Shown: one piece after another, positions 23,501-33,100 of the stretch
How the letters are laid out: the number at the start of each line of letters is the position of its first letter
Position numbering within the stretch: the first letter of the stretch is position 1
Translations under genes and position numbers: made by a program
Source of the DNA: Blastomussa wellsi
Taxonomy: Eukaryota > Cnidaria > Anthozoa > Scleractinia > Plerogyridae
Assembly (NCBI GenBank): GCA_947652115.1
Contig: OX393571.1
Location: 18,595,379 to 18,659,378, forward strand
Length of the DNA: 64,000 nt
Direction: 5' to 3'
Notes under the pieces: model-generated
Told to the model about the DNA's origin: nothing
The model's input: the letters and a program-made list of their open reading frames with translations, nothing else
Databases searched by the model: none

Positions 23501-24656
23501 AACGCGGTTTGGCCCGCTATTGACAGCTCTTGCCGATAAATACCTAAACATATATTTTCGTTCAGGTAAGACAATTCAGTTGGCCTGGCACTTGCGTTTG
23601 TAATACAAGCTTCAGACTACGTACTGATAAGTGTTGTTCAGGGTGGGGCGGGGGCGTGAGTAGAGTTGGCTCATCGTCGGTGTAAGAACCTGTCAAATTC
23701 ACCAGTGACGTAAGAACGAACAAGACAACAAAGAACCTCGAAACAATATAGGACAGAAAAACAATAGCTCAAAAAGGTTCTTACACCGAGATAAACCCCA
23801 TATTTTAGGAAATTCCTTCAATATTTTTGGGACAGGCTGTTTCCCTTGCTACCACTTTCCTCTTTCTAAACGACAACTCAGTTTTGCTTAATGTGTCATC
23901 TCCTTTTTTAGATATTAGACCTTGATCTTTGCCAATCGTATTGCACAAAGCACTCCGCAAAAGGAAAACGTATTCCGATTAATAAGTACTTTCAACGCCT
24001 CAAGTGCAGGTGTTATTTTGGCTCCTGAAAGTTTGAATGTGCGATCAATTGTTTTTACGTCACCATTTTGGACGCCTGCCTTCTGCGCGTTTCCTCATTC
24101 AAGATGGCGGCCGTAACAAGTGGACGTATTTTTAAGGACGTTCGCGCAAAAATTTTCTATCATTTATTTTTTTCTGAAACTCTCACCACTGTAAGATGAT
24201 GAATAACTGATGTCAGAAATGCAAAAAAATTTGGGGTCACCGACTTCGTTTTGAAGATAACATGCCCAGAAGAACACCCTAAATCTGAAAACTCGCGCTT
24301 CTTTAGCGGATACGGCTGCCGTGTCTGTAAGCATGGAAAAAAGTAGGGGTCACCGACCATTTAAGAGAGTAAACTACCAGCAAAGCTACGAAACGGCTTC
24401 TGGCCCTTTGTTTTTCCTCAGCGCGCGCGCTCGATGGATGTAGTGGCGTGACGAATTCCGTGCGCAGTAACAAGTAACTGATCAAAGTGAAAAGCAAAAC
24501 ATATGACTAGGATAACAACCAAATCCTCTCCCCCAGGCCATCAGCTTTTAGACACAATACTCATTACTATATAAAACAACTCAGGTTGTAGTTACCAAAA
24601 CGTAAACATATGAAAAGCATTGCCCATCCCGAAAAATAGGTTGAGACAAAATTCAT
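17423..24656 (-). CDS. Gene B: secreted PLA2-vWA-PLAT-like protein
   Basis: Predicted spliced gene with exons at 24596-24656, 23420-23473, 23115-23280, 21849-21964, 20045-20212, 19177-19517, 18689-18968, 17982-18117 and 17423-17546. They encode a signal peptide, linker, PLA2 domain (three exons), vWA domain (two exons) and two exons resembling a PLAT/LH2 beta-sandwich. PLA2 marks: YGCWCGPRGEG, CCKAHDFC, CRHATCICD. vWA marks: VLIQDSQG, VMFSDG. PLAT-like marks: KYEVEIYTP, then FFDRDVGTIRRVQLS and GWRLKEV. All exon joins keep frame, and the first seven exons match gene A in order and phase and nearly in length. PLA2 cleaves phospholipid sn-2 esters, PLAT domains help lipases attach to lipid surfaces, and vWA usually binds protein; a secreted lipid-surface protein is the inferred role. 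Whether the stop at 17423 is the true end, or a weak donor 'gtacta' extends the gene, is unresolved. Confidence 0.8.
17982..18117 (-). CDS. Gene B exon 8: N-terminal PLAT-like segment
   Basis: Enters in phase 1 after 'actttaacag' and leaves in phase 2 at 'gtatgt'. VKYEVEIYTPN and RLKVRIKGQGS resemble the first strands of a PLAT/LH2 domain. The domain call is by pattern only. Confidence 0.6.
18470..18612 (-). repeat. SINE-like dispersed repeat, copy 2
   Basis: Read on the minus strand it repeats the blocks of 38-185: 'gatgggattctagt', 'gttaacccccagcattaaag' and 'gtatacctc'. It lies in the gene B intron after the second vWA exon, the same relative place as copy 1 in gene A. Confidence 0.5.
18689..18968 (-). 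CDS. Gene B exon 7: second half of vWA domain
   Basis: Phase 0 entry after 'aaatctccag', phase 1 exit at 'gtaaga'. Begins ILVMFSDG and ends RRLLVCR. One codon longer than gene A exon 7. Confidence 0.85.
19177..19517 (-). CDS. Gene B exon 6: first half of vWA domain
   Basis: Phase 1 entry after 'aaaaattgcag', phase 0 exit at 'gttagt'. It carries the same DSQGI variant as gene A at the MIDAS position, then FALATYAKSR and LKQFDKRP. Confidence 0.85.
20045..20212 (-). CDS. Gene B exon 5: C-terminal PLA2 segment
   Basis: Phase 1 to phase 1. CRHATCICDMEMVRCMKHY keeps the CxCD motif, and a short CAKT linker leads to the vWA domain. Confidence 0.85.
21511..21603. mobile_element. Half-copy of the foldback element seen at 52033-52303
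   Basis: Contains 'gacgaagggctaacgctcga', 'aacgtcagctctcgaatctc' and 'cagttgataaaaccaaatta', all found in the right half of the element at 52033-52303. It lies in the gene B intron between exons 4 and 5. Confidence 0.75.
21849..21964 (-). CDS. Gene B exon 4: PLA2 catalytic helix
   Basis: Phase 2 entry after 'atttcctttag', phase 1 exit at 'gtaagt'. CCKAHDFCEAELQ has the His-Asp pair; Glu follows the next cysteine where Tyr52 is usual. Confidence 0.85.
22221..22612. mobile_element. TTAA-type MITE
   Basis: A 392-bp non-coding element with ends AGGGGAAGTATCACG and CGTGATACTGCCCCT, flanked by TTAA at 22217-22220 and 22613-22616. A TTAA target duplication points to the piggyBac or Kolobok type. 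It lies in the gene B intron between exons 3 and 4. Confidence 0.8.
23115..23280 (-). CDS. Gene B exon 3: N-terminal PLA2 segment and calcium loop
   Basis: Phase 1 entry after 'atatttttag', phase 2 exit at 'gtaagc'. YGCWCGPRGEGKYVDNFD is a clear PLA2 calcium loop with Arg at a position normally Gly. Confidence 0.9.
23420..23473 (-). CDS. Gene B exon 2: short linker exon
   Basis: A 54-bp phase 1-1 exon matching gene A exon 2 in length and in the LNET motif. Confidence 0.75.
23676..23790. mobile_element. MITE related to 2291-2427
   Basis: Ends 'tcggtgtaagaacct' and 'aggttcttacaccga' are inverted repeats, and the interior shares 'cgaacaagacaacaaagaac' with the complement of the first copy. It lies in gene B intron 1. 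Confidence 0.7.
24596..24656 (-). CDS. Gene B exon 1: signal peptide
   Basis: The ATG at 24656 lies just inside an exon whose acceptor 'cttcttttcacag' equals that of gene A. Twenty residues (MNFVSTYFSGWAMLFICLRF) end in phase 1 at 'gtaact'. Confidence 0.8.
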
Positions 24657-26457
24657 CTCTCTCCTGTGAAAAGAAGACATGATACGTGGTTAGTGACATT
24701 GTGGTTTAACTTGGTAGATCGCTTGGGATCGCAATATTTGTGGGTTATGTTCTTCATTAAGGTAGTTCTGTTCAGCTTATTAACCAACCACAGAAAAAAG
24801 GGAAGAAATATTTTTGGATCAAATGATCAAAATGCAAATTTTGCATGTCGTTTGTCATTTTAATATGAAAAACTAAAATTATAAGGCCGAACGTTATGAT
24901 GTAAATGTGCAAAAAGTACAGTTTTTGCTCATTCAAACTAGGTTCCACTCGTGTGAAGTTCGACGTTTGGCCTCGGACTTATTTACCACTTGTGACCTTC
25001 GTTATACAATGGTTGTTTTACCCATTCAAAAGTTATTGAAGGATTCCGGACTCTACACACACAGTTCCAGACTCTACACAACTAGTTACCAAAGATCAAA
25101 GAAAAACATCATGAAGCTTTCCTATTTCGTTGTATCGGCTGTCATTATTGAAAATACAGATATGAAGTATGGCATTAGCAAAATATCCCTCAGTTGGCAT
25201 TATTTTATTTCAAACAATTGCTTAAGCTCTTAATTTAATATACTATGTGAAGTGTCTTTCACAAAATATATAAAAATCTCAATAAACAAAACGGAAACTT
25301 ATAATTACAGGCCGGACGAAAGGGACAAGAAAGTTACTGAAAATATGCAGGACGTGTTTCATATTACTCCTACGAAGAGATAGTTGGCTTGAAATTGACA
25401 AACAAAGAATTTTTCGATAACTGCGGATATCCAGCAGTTAAACTCTTGTTCTTTCATTGATCAATATTACGACTGTTTATTGTATTGCGCTACAATATTA
25501 CGATTAAAAGACTGCTGAATTGTTAGTGTAAAAGCTGTGTTTCTTTCGTGCCTTAAAAGGTTATCATAAAAACGTGATGGTATGTCAATCCTTTACTTTT
25601 TAGTTTTAAGTACATAACTCAAAAAGGAGCACAATGACACTCATTTGTCACCACTGAATAATTATGGTAAACATGTAAACACAGTGTTTTTAATAAAAAA
25701 AATTCTGCCGATAGATTCAGAACCACAGAAATATTTTTCAAACCGGAAAAGAACGGCGACAAAATTAATTTAAATAAGAAAGTACCCCGTTGTTGCGTTT
25801 CCTGGTGGCACTGCAGTGCAAGCAGGCATCGACCTGCACTCTTTCAACGTTTAGCGAGGAGACAGAAACAGTTAGTGCACGGTTTGATTATATACAATAA
25901 CAGATTATATAAGAATACATGTAAAGACTAAGCTTATATAATTTCAAAAAAAATGTGTATAGCTAGTGGCTTTTTGTAAGTACTTTTAGGTGATGAAGGA
26001 TTAAATGTATAGCTATTATCAGGGTTCCTCATTTATTAAGCTATAACGTGAAATCGATAACATTTCTCAACTGCTTCGTGACGACTTCGCTTTTTGTGTT
26101 GTTAACATTTGTTAAGTTTATGTTTTATCAGCCGGTGAATGTTATGATTATCTTCATATGTAGGCGTTTGCATAAACGTTTTCATGAATACGCCGCCCAC
26201 AGTTCATTTAAGCGGATCTCACAGCCGGCTATTCGAGGAGTACGGTATAACATTAAGACAGTTTATTCTGACTGTTTTTCTATTTTGATTTGCTGTTTTC
26301 AAGCGGATGAAATATTGATGTGTGCCAAGAATAAATATTACCTTGATTTCGGAGAAAAAGGTGTTCAATGTACTGAAAGGAATGCAACCATAATAAGACG
26401 ATATTACATGTATTGAGGGAAAGAATCAAAATATGGTATTTCTTACTCCTGACTCAC
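24657..26457. other. Upstream region of gene B, no firm gene
   Basis: Should hold the gene B promoter and a 5' UTR exon, by analogy with gene A; neither was pinned down. A 122-codon plus-strand frame at 26048-26416 starts with a hydrophobic stretch but shows no known domain and may be chance. Confidence 0.45.
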
Positions 26458-26937
26458 GAGGGTCCCCAATAGGTTTTTCGGGATGCGGGATTTGGCTTAT
26501 TTTAATGCCGGGATCCGGGATTTGGGAGTGAAAAGGCGGCGAGATTCGGGATTGAAATTGTGAGCGGGACACGGGAATTGGCAATTTTACGGGTCGGGAT
26601 ACGGGAAATCATGGTTACAAGAACCGAGATCCGAGAAGGACGGTGACAAAAATTAACAATAAAATCATGTTGTGCCGATTTTTTGATCATCCCAAAAGTT
26701 ACGCAAACAGGAGTTGGTCTTGTTTCCACGTGCCAGTCATGCGCCTTGTTGCTCTATTGTGACCCCTATGGTGATATTTGGCAATTTTTTGACCTTGACT
26801 GTAACAGGATCCTCATGTTATCCTGTAACACAAAGAAGTCTTTGAAACCTTTCATTCTTGATTGACCGACACACGCGACACTCGAGACATATGCGATCAT
26901 TTGTAAGAGCGTTGACCTTTAGGAGTTATAGGTTATA

Positions 26938-27303
26938 ATGTCAAGCGATTTGGAGGATAGTGTGGATAGGATATGGTGTGTGGCCCTTTTTTATGAAAAG
27001 GGGAAAAGCGGAAATTCATATTTGCGGAAAGAGAAATTCCGTGCTGAACTTCGACGATCCGCAATTTGTATCAGAGAAGAAGTTGACAATTTACCAAAAA
27101 CCCTCAACGGTCCCCAGGGTAATGTGGCATCCAAGACTGTTACATCAGTTGAAATGTTGAAATGTGGCCTCGAAAAGCTTCAGCAGGTCTCAGAGACTCA
27201 CGGATACGATGCCCTGAATCTGTTAAGCTGTATGACACTTGACGTTGAGAATATTCACTCCATCGTTCATCACAAGGATCCATTATGTACAGTGTTAGAT
27301 TAA
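26938..27303 (+). CDS. Transposon copy 1 ORF, first part (decayed)
   Basis: Starts MSSDLEDSVDRIWC in the same place as copy 2 (31289). A deletion relative to copy 2 changes the frame downstream. The stretch EMLKCGLEKLQQVSETHGYD is intact in both copies. No domain recognised. Confidence 0.5.
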   Translation: MSSDLEDSVDRIWCVALFYEKGKSGNSYLRKEKFRAELRRSAICIREEVDNLPKTLNGPQGNVASKTVTSVEMLKCGLEKLQQVSETHGYDALNLLSCMTLDVENIHSIVHHKDPLCTVLD

Positions 27304-27388
27304 TTTCGAAAATGCAGCTAAAGAAGGCCTTAAAAGAAGCACCCACTGGTCGGCGCATTATTTTACAAACCGTAAGTCTTGGTATCCT

Positions 27389-27862
27389 GTGCCAGAACGT
27401 GCGATTAACCTGTCGGCCATACCAGTCCTTCCACCTTTACCGGCTGTACCAATGACACCACAACGCATACAGGCCATGAGGGACTGGGCGCAAACGTTTG
27501 GTGCAGCGGTGCGTCAGCGATCTGTCCGACAGGAAACCACGATGGCAAGAGCCGGAACTCTACCTTCCTACCTCTATCAGAAGGAGATTCAACCGGGTGA
27601 ATGGGTTTCCCTTGATCAATCCACCTTCCAAGAACAACAGAGAAACGGAGAGCAAGACGATGACAGCGAAGACGGGATTTTGGAGTACGATTCGCCGAGC
27701 AGTGGAGAAGAATCGGGAGATGAATCATTTTCCAACAACGACAACGAGGCCAACGATGATACTGGTGCAATTCCAAGTTTGGAACGCGAGGCCGACGTTC
27801 TTCTCGGAAGGGTTTCTCGGTTTGGAAGAAGTATTCGCTTTAATAGCAGAATATTCTTTTGA
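27389..27862 (+). CDS. Transposon copy 1 ORF, C-terminal part
   Basis: 157 codons with a proline-rich start, a central QETTMARAGTLPSYLYQKE region and an acidic tail (EQDDDSEDGILEYDSPSSGE). Only about three residues differ from copy 2. It overlaps other long frames, but this one agrees in length and sequence between copies. Function unknown. Confidence 0.55.
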   Translation: MPERAINLSAIPVLPPLPAVPMTPQRIQAMRDWAQTFGAAVRQRSVRQETTMARAGTLPSYLYQKEIQPGEWVSLDQSTFQEQQRNGEQDDDSEDGILEYDSPSSGEESGDESFSNNDNEANDDTGAIPSLEREADVLLGRVSRFGRSIRFNSRIFF

Positions 27863-28575
27863 GAGTTTGACTTACCTATTCAGTTATTGTTACCTTAGGT
27901 ATTTGAAAAAATGGGAATGCGGCAAAGGGAAAACAATAAACTGTGACCCTCACGGGTGCACACGTGGGGCTACAGAGGCTATCCATAGACTTCATCCCAA
28001 AAATTAACGTCAATAGGAACAATGGAATCGAAATTCTCGAAACAGCCGATATATAGGACAATGCGGTCTATAAGAGAACAACGTCTAAATATCAGAATAA
28101 TAAAAATGATCGAATTGTCCCAAAAGTAGCGACCAAACGTGCTTCAGATAACGATACGTACAGATACCTGACCTTAGAACTGTCATGGCTTTCCGTGGCC
28201 TGACGAAGACTATAGCAGTATTGCAGTCAAAACATCGCCAGCTACACCTCAAAGTAACTCTATCGTGCGAAAAACAAATAATAAAGTTCATCTTTTTGAT
28301 GGCATTGCAAACCCCATGATGCGTTTCTCGGCCTGCCATGATTCCTGACAAATAAGCAGAGAGAAAGCGTATTCTCTATGAGCAAACACTTGGAGACCTG
28401 TGCAGGGAGTGAGCGTGTACCCACTGAAAATGCCCTCTCCATTGAGGTAAGGAATACGGTATATAAACAAATATGGTCGGGATCGGGATTACTCGAAAAA
28501 AGTGTCCGGGATTACGGGATTGGGCGGAAATTTTGGTCGGGATAGCGGGATTGAAGAACCCTATTGGGGACCCTC

Positions 28576-30060
28576 ACTCACGACAGCTCAATTTGCTTTG
28601 TACAATCCTCCTTCCACAAAAGTGTTCCACGGTCGCTCCTAGGGTCATATGGTTAATGCCAGTTAACAATTTAGCAGTTATATGTTCACTCAGAGTTAAA
28701 ATAACACTCACAGTTTAAAATTTTAATGATATGAAGTGTAAATAAATGGTTAAAGAACAAAGCCACAACCTGCAAGTCAAAGCAGGACGAAATATTCGTT
28801 AGTGACCCGCGTTTCTTTTGGAGGATTCTTGATTCTCTGAGCTCTAAATGAAGGGACGTTTAGCCAACTGAAAATAATACTCCCCAGAATATAAGAATTA
28901 TTTAGCCGGACGATTGCGTCTTCATAAATTACAAATTGCAGATAAATCTCGCAAATTCTTTTAAACGTGGGTCAACACAATCACCTTTCAAATCACTATA
29001 TCAATTCTCATTTATTCAGTCACGAAACAATAACCTTTTTAGACAACTCTTTTTAATACTCTTTATTTATACACAACACGCCACAAATTACAAAAAAAAA
29101 AGATTTACAGCACTTACAAATCGTCCAGTGACACTAATTACAATAACTTGACAAGTGTTTAATTTGGCTCCGATACTTCACTTCCCCAAAAGCAAATACT
29201 GCAATATTCTCTTTGATTACAGTACACTCGTACCCAGTACTGTCGATCATCAAACTCGCACTAACGCGACCACAAATAAAGTTTTGTGAATAGATAGAGT
29301 AACAAGAGAATATTTTTATTGCCAATACGTCTGAAGGCATAGCGGATAATGTTATTACATAACGTTAGTTTTTCTTGGCCTAGCTAATTAGTTAAATGAA
29401 TTCTGCCGACAGAATTTCAAACGGAATAGATATTTTCTATGCCCATAAACCGATCGGGTAGAATAGGTAAATTTACGAGCACAATTTATTCAAGCGTAGT
29501 CCCGACAGCACAAAAAGACACAAACCTGTTTAGTCTTAAAACAGACGGGTAACCAGAGTAAGACATAATAAAATTTTAAAAAAGGCGATTTTCTGGCTAG
29601 ATTACAGACAAACTCGTAATTTTTATTTTTTTAACCAAAGACATGATCACCTGGTTAAATTCTATTGTGCAAACAAACATGCCACCAGTAAGCAATTTAT
29701 GAGCAAAAGAAAAAAGCCATATTCTCATTGTATAAGGTTAGAATATTTCGTGAGTGCATTGACGTCTTTTCAATTTAAACCACGACACAATGATGATGAT
29801 AAATCTTTCAAAGTAAGTTAACACTTTTCCATTAGTTGCGTGTTTGTTGTTAAAAAATTAAACCACTGTTGTAAGTTAAAGAAAATTTATTCAGCCGGTA
29901 TCTGCCCTCGGCTTCTGTGAAGAGACTAAACGGCTGTTGATTAGTGAGACTAACTGGTTCTTGTCGAATTCCGAGGATAAGAAAAAAATCCTATAAAAAA
30001 GCTTTAGTGAGGACATAAATCGACCCGCATTAATGTGTGATTTCTACTCTCCTTTCAGGT
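28576..30060. other. Intergenic region upstream of CTLD2
   Basis: No coding region recognised. Sequence near 29810-29900 resembles the intron upstream of the CTLD1 and 14421 first exons ('aagtaagttaacac', 'atctgccct'), so it is probably part of the CTLD2 5' region. Confidence 0.5.
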
Positions 30061-30074
30061 TGAAGACGAAGTCG

Positions 30075-30129
30075 ATGGCTCCATTCAAGTTCCTTATGTT
30101 GCTCTTTCTTGTTTTGCAATTATCAAAAG
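30075..30129 (+). CDS. CTLD2 exon 1: signal peptide
   Basis: Reads MAPFKFLMLLFLVLQLSK and ends in phase 1 at 'gttaaa'. It aligns with CTLD1 exon 1, including the upstream 'tttcaggttgaaga' acceptor. Confidence 0.7.
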
Positions 30130-33100
30130 GTTAAAAGTCTCAAGTTGTTATTTATTTCTTTGAGTTTTACGACGCCTTTCGTTTAATGTAGGTTTAGCTC
30201 TTGCCATCAGTTATACTGTTACAGTAGAGGCAATGTAGCTAGGGCGTTCCGGTTTAATTTTGTGGGGGGGGACAGGGGGGCGGGAGCCCGGGAGAATAGG
30301 GGGCGGGAGGGGTACGGGAGGCGGGAGAGGAAAGGGCGGGAAGCGGGAGTTCTAAGTGGGCGGGAAGCGGGAGAGAAACGCGAGACGCTAATTTTTTTTG
30401 TTCAACAGTGCGTTAGAATACTTCCAAAAACAAGAACCCAAAATATATTTGACTTGCATTTAACTTCTTCTCAATCACTTCTGAGACTTCTGAGCAAACG
30501 AAATTTGCGCCTGGGCTGAATAACAGGCTTACTTCCGGTGAAATAGTAAACCCGTTTAAAGTGGTTACGTCATAGGTCATGAAATGTCAAGCGGCATGTG
30601 TCGCGTAAGCTATCAAAGTGCAAAAGAAGTAAGACGAGCAGGCGATCTTAATTCAATGTCGTCCAAGACAATTTTGTTAGGTCTCAGTATTTTTCGGTGC
30701 GGCAGTGAAAGGTCCGTGCATGGAAGACCTTCTTGGGAGTTTGCTCCTTACGACCGTGAATCAGAACGGACGAAAGATTTCACCGCGTGGTGTAGAGATG
30801 CCTCAACTGAGGGTCCCCAATAGGTTTTTCGGGATGCGGGATTTGGCTTATTTTAATGCCGGGATTCGGGATTTGGGAGTGAAAAGGCGGCGAGATTCGG
30901 GATTGAAATTGTGAGCGGGACACGGGAATTGGCAATTTTACGGGTCGGGATACGGGAAATCATGGTTACAAGAACCGAGATCCGAGAAGGACGGTGACAA
31001 AAATTAACAATAAAATCATGTTGTGCCGATTTTTTGATCATCCCAAAAGTTACGCAAACAGGAGTTGGTCTTGTTTCCACGTGCCAGTCATGCGCCTTGT
31101 TGCTCTATTGTGACCCCTATGGTGATATTTGGCAATTTTTTGACCTTGACTGTAACAGGATCCTCATGTGATCCTGTAACACAAAGAAGTCTTTGAAACC
31201 TTTCATTCTTGATTGACCGACACACGCGACACTCGAGACATATGCGATCATTTGTAAGAGCGTTGACCTTTAGGAGTCATAGGTTATAATGTCAAGCTAT
31301 TTGGAGGATAGTGTGGATAGGATATGGTGTGTGGCCCTTTTTTATGAAAAGGGGAAAAGCGGAAATTCATATTTGCGGAAAGAGAAATTCCGTGCTGAAC
31401 TTCCACGGAAGGCTAAGACTTTAAAGGCTGTCAAGGAAACAGTGTGGTGAGTTCTATTTCTTGTTGTTACTATTTAAAAACCTTGTAATCCTGGACAATC
31501 TGGCTTCATTTTTTGCAACAATCGACGATCCGCAATTTGTATCAGAGAAGAAGTTGACAATTTACCAAAAACCCTCAACGGTCCCCAGGGTAATGTGGCA
31601 TCCAAGACTGTTACATCAGTTGAAATGTTGAAATGTGGCCTCGAAAAGCTTCAGCAGGTCTCAGAGACTCACGGATACGATGCCCTGAATCTGTTAAGCT
31701 GTATGACACTTGACGTTGCAGGGGCGGATCTAGGGGGAGGGTGCAGGGGGTGCGCACCCCCTCCTGAGATGACCTGTGGCTTTCTAATACAGCTAGTAGT
31801 TTGCTTACGTCACCCATCAGTTACCTCATTTCTTAGTGGTGCACCCCCTCCTGAGAAAAATCCTGGATCCGCCCCTGCGTTGAGAATATTCACTCCATCG
31901 TTCATCACAAGGATCCATTATGTACAGTGTTAGATTATGCCATAAATTTCGAAATGCAGCTAAAGAAGGCCTTAAAAGAAGCACCCACTGGTCGGCGCAT
32001 TATTTTACAAACCGTAAGTCTTGGTATCCTGTGCCAGAACGTGCGATTAACCTGTCGGCCATACCAGTCCTTCCACCTTTACCGGCTGTACCAATGACAC
32101 CACAACGCATACAGGCCATGAGGGACTGGGCGCAAACGTTTGGTGCAGCGGTGCGTCAGCGATCTGTCCGACAGGAAACCACGATGGGAAGAGCCGGAAC
32201 TCTACCTTCCTACCTCTATCAGAAGGAGATTCAACCGGGTGAATGGGTTTCCCTTGATCAATCCACCTTCCAAGAACAACAGAGAAACGGAGAGCAAGAA
32301 GATGACAGCGAAGACGGGATTTTGGAGTACGATTCGCCGAGCAGTGGAGAAGAATCGGGAGATGAATCATTTTCCAACAACGACAACGAGGCCAACGATG
32401 ATACTGGTGCAATTCCAAGTTTGGAACGCGAGGCCGACGTTCTTCTCGGAAGGGTTTCTCGGTTTGGAAGAAGTATTCACTTTAATAGCAGAATATTCTT
32501 TTGAGAGTTTGACTTACCTATTCAGTTATTGTTACCTTAGGTATTTGAAAAAATGGGAATGCGGCAAAGGGAAAACAATAAACTGAGACCCTCACGGGTG
32601 CACACGTGGGGGGGCTACAGAGGCTATCCATATTGGAGCCAAAGACTTCATCCCAAAAAATTAACGTCAATAAGAACAATGGAATCGAAATTCTCGAAAC
32701 AGCCGATATATAGGACAATGCGGACAATGCGGTCTATAAGAGAACAACGTCTAAATACCAGAATAATAAAAATGATCGAAATGTCCCAAAAGTAGCGACC
32801 AAACGTGCTTCAGATAACGATACGTACAGATACCTGACCTTAGAACTGTCATGGCTTTCCGTGGCCTGACGAAGACTATAGCAGTATTGCAGTCAAAACA
32901 TCGCCAGCTACACCTGAAAGTAACTCTATCGTGCGAAAAACAAATAATAAAGTTCATCTTTTTGATGGCATTGCAAACCCCATGATGCGTTTCTCGGCCT
33001 GCCATGATTCCCGACAAATAAGCAGAGAGAAAGCGTATTCTCTATGAGCAAACACTTGGAGACCTGTGCAGGGAGTGAGCGTGTACCCACTGAAAATGCC

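Larger units (their letters stand above)
26458..28575 (+). mobile_element. DNA transposon copy 1 (GAGGGTCCCC ends, 6-bp TSD)
   Basis: The ends GAGGGTCCCCAATAGG and CCTATTGGGGACCCTC are inverted repeats. The element is flanked by ACTCAC at 26452-26457 and 28576-28581. Both subterminal regions are dense in 'cgggat/gggattcggg' motifs, probably transposase binding sites. The plus strand carries frames at 26938-27303 and 27389-27862, which are shared with copy 2 at 30809-33241. Relative to copy 2 it lacks about 120 bp near 27050 and the nested element. No transposase signature was recognised, so the superfamily is open; a 6-bp duplication fits few known groups (for example Dada or IS3EU). Confidence 0.85.

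Noticed and set aside
7775..24656. Calling the PLA2 genes venom toxins
   Set aside because: Cnidarian venoms do contain PLA2, but nothing here (no tissue data, plus the extra vWA and PLAT-like parts) supports a toxin role over digestion, defence or matrix.
26048..26416. 122-codon plus-strand frame with hydrophobic start
   Set aside because: AT-rich with no homology recognised and no paralogue in the window; noted only in the intergenic entry.
27405..27776. Minus-strand 123-codon frame in the transposon (and its twin at 32047-32418)
   Set aside because: It overlaps the plus-strand frame and looks like its antisense shadow; the plus-strand frame is kept because it has coherent composition and starts in context.
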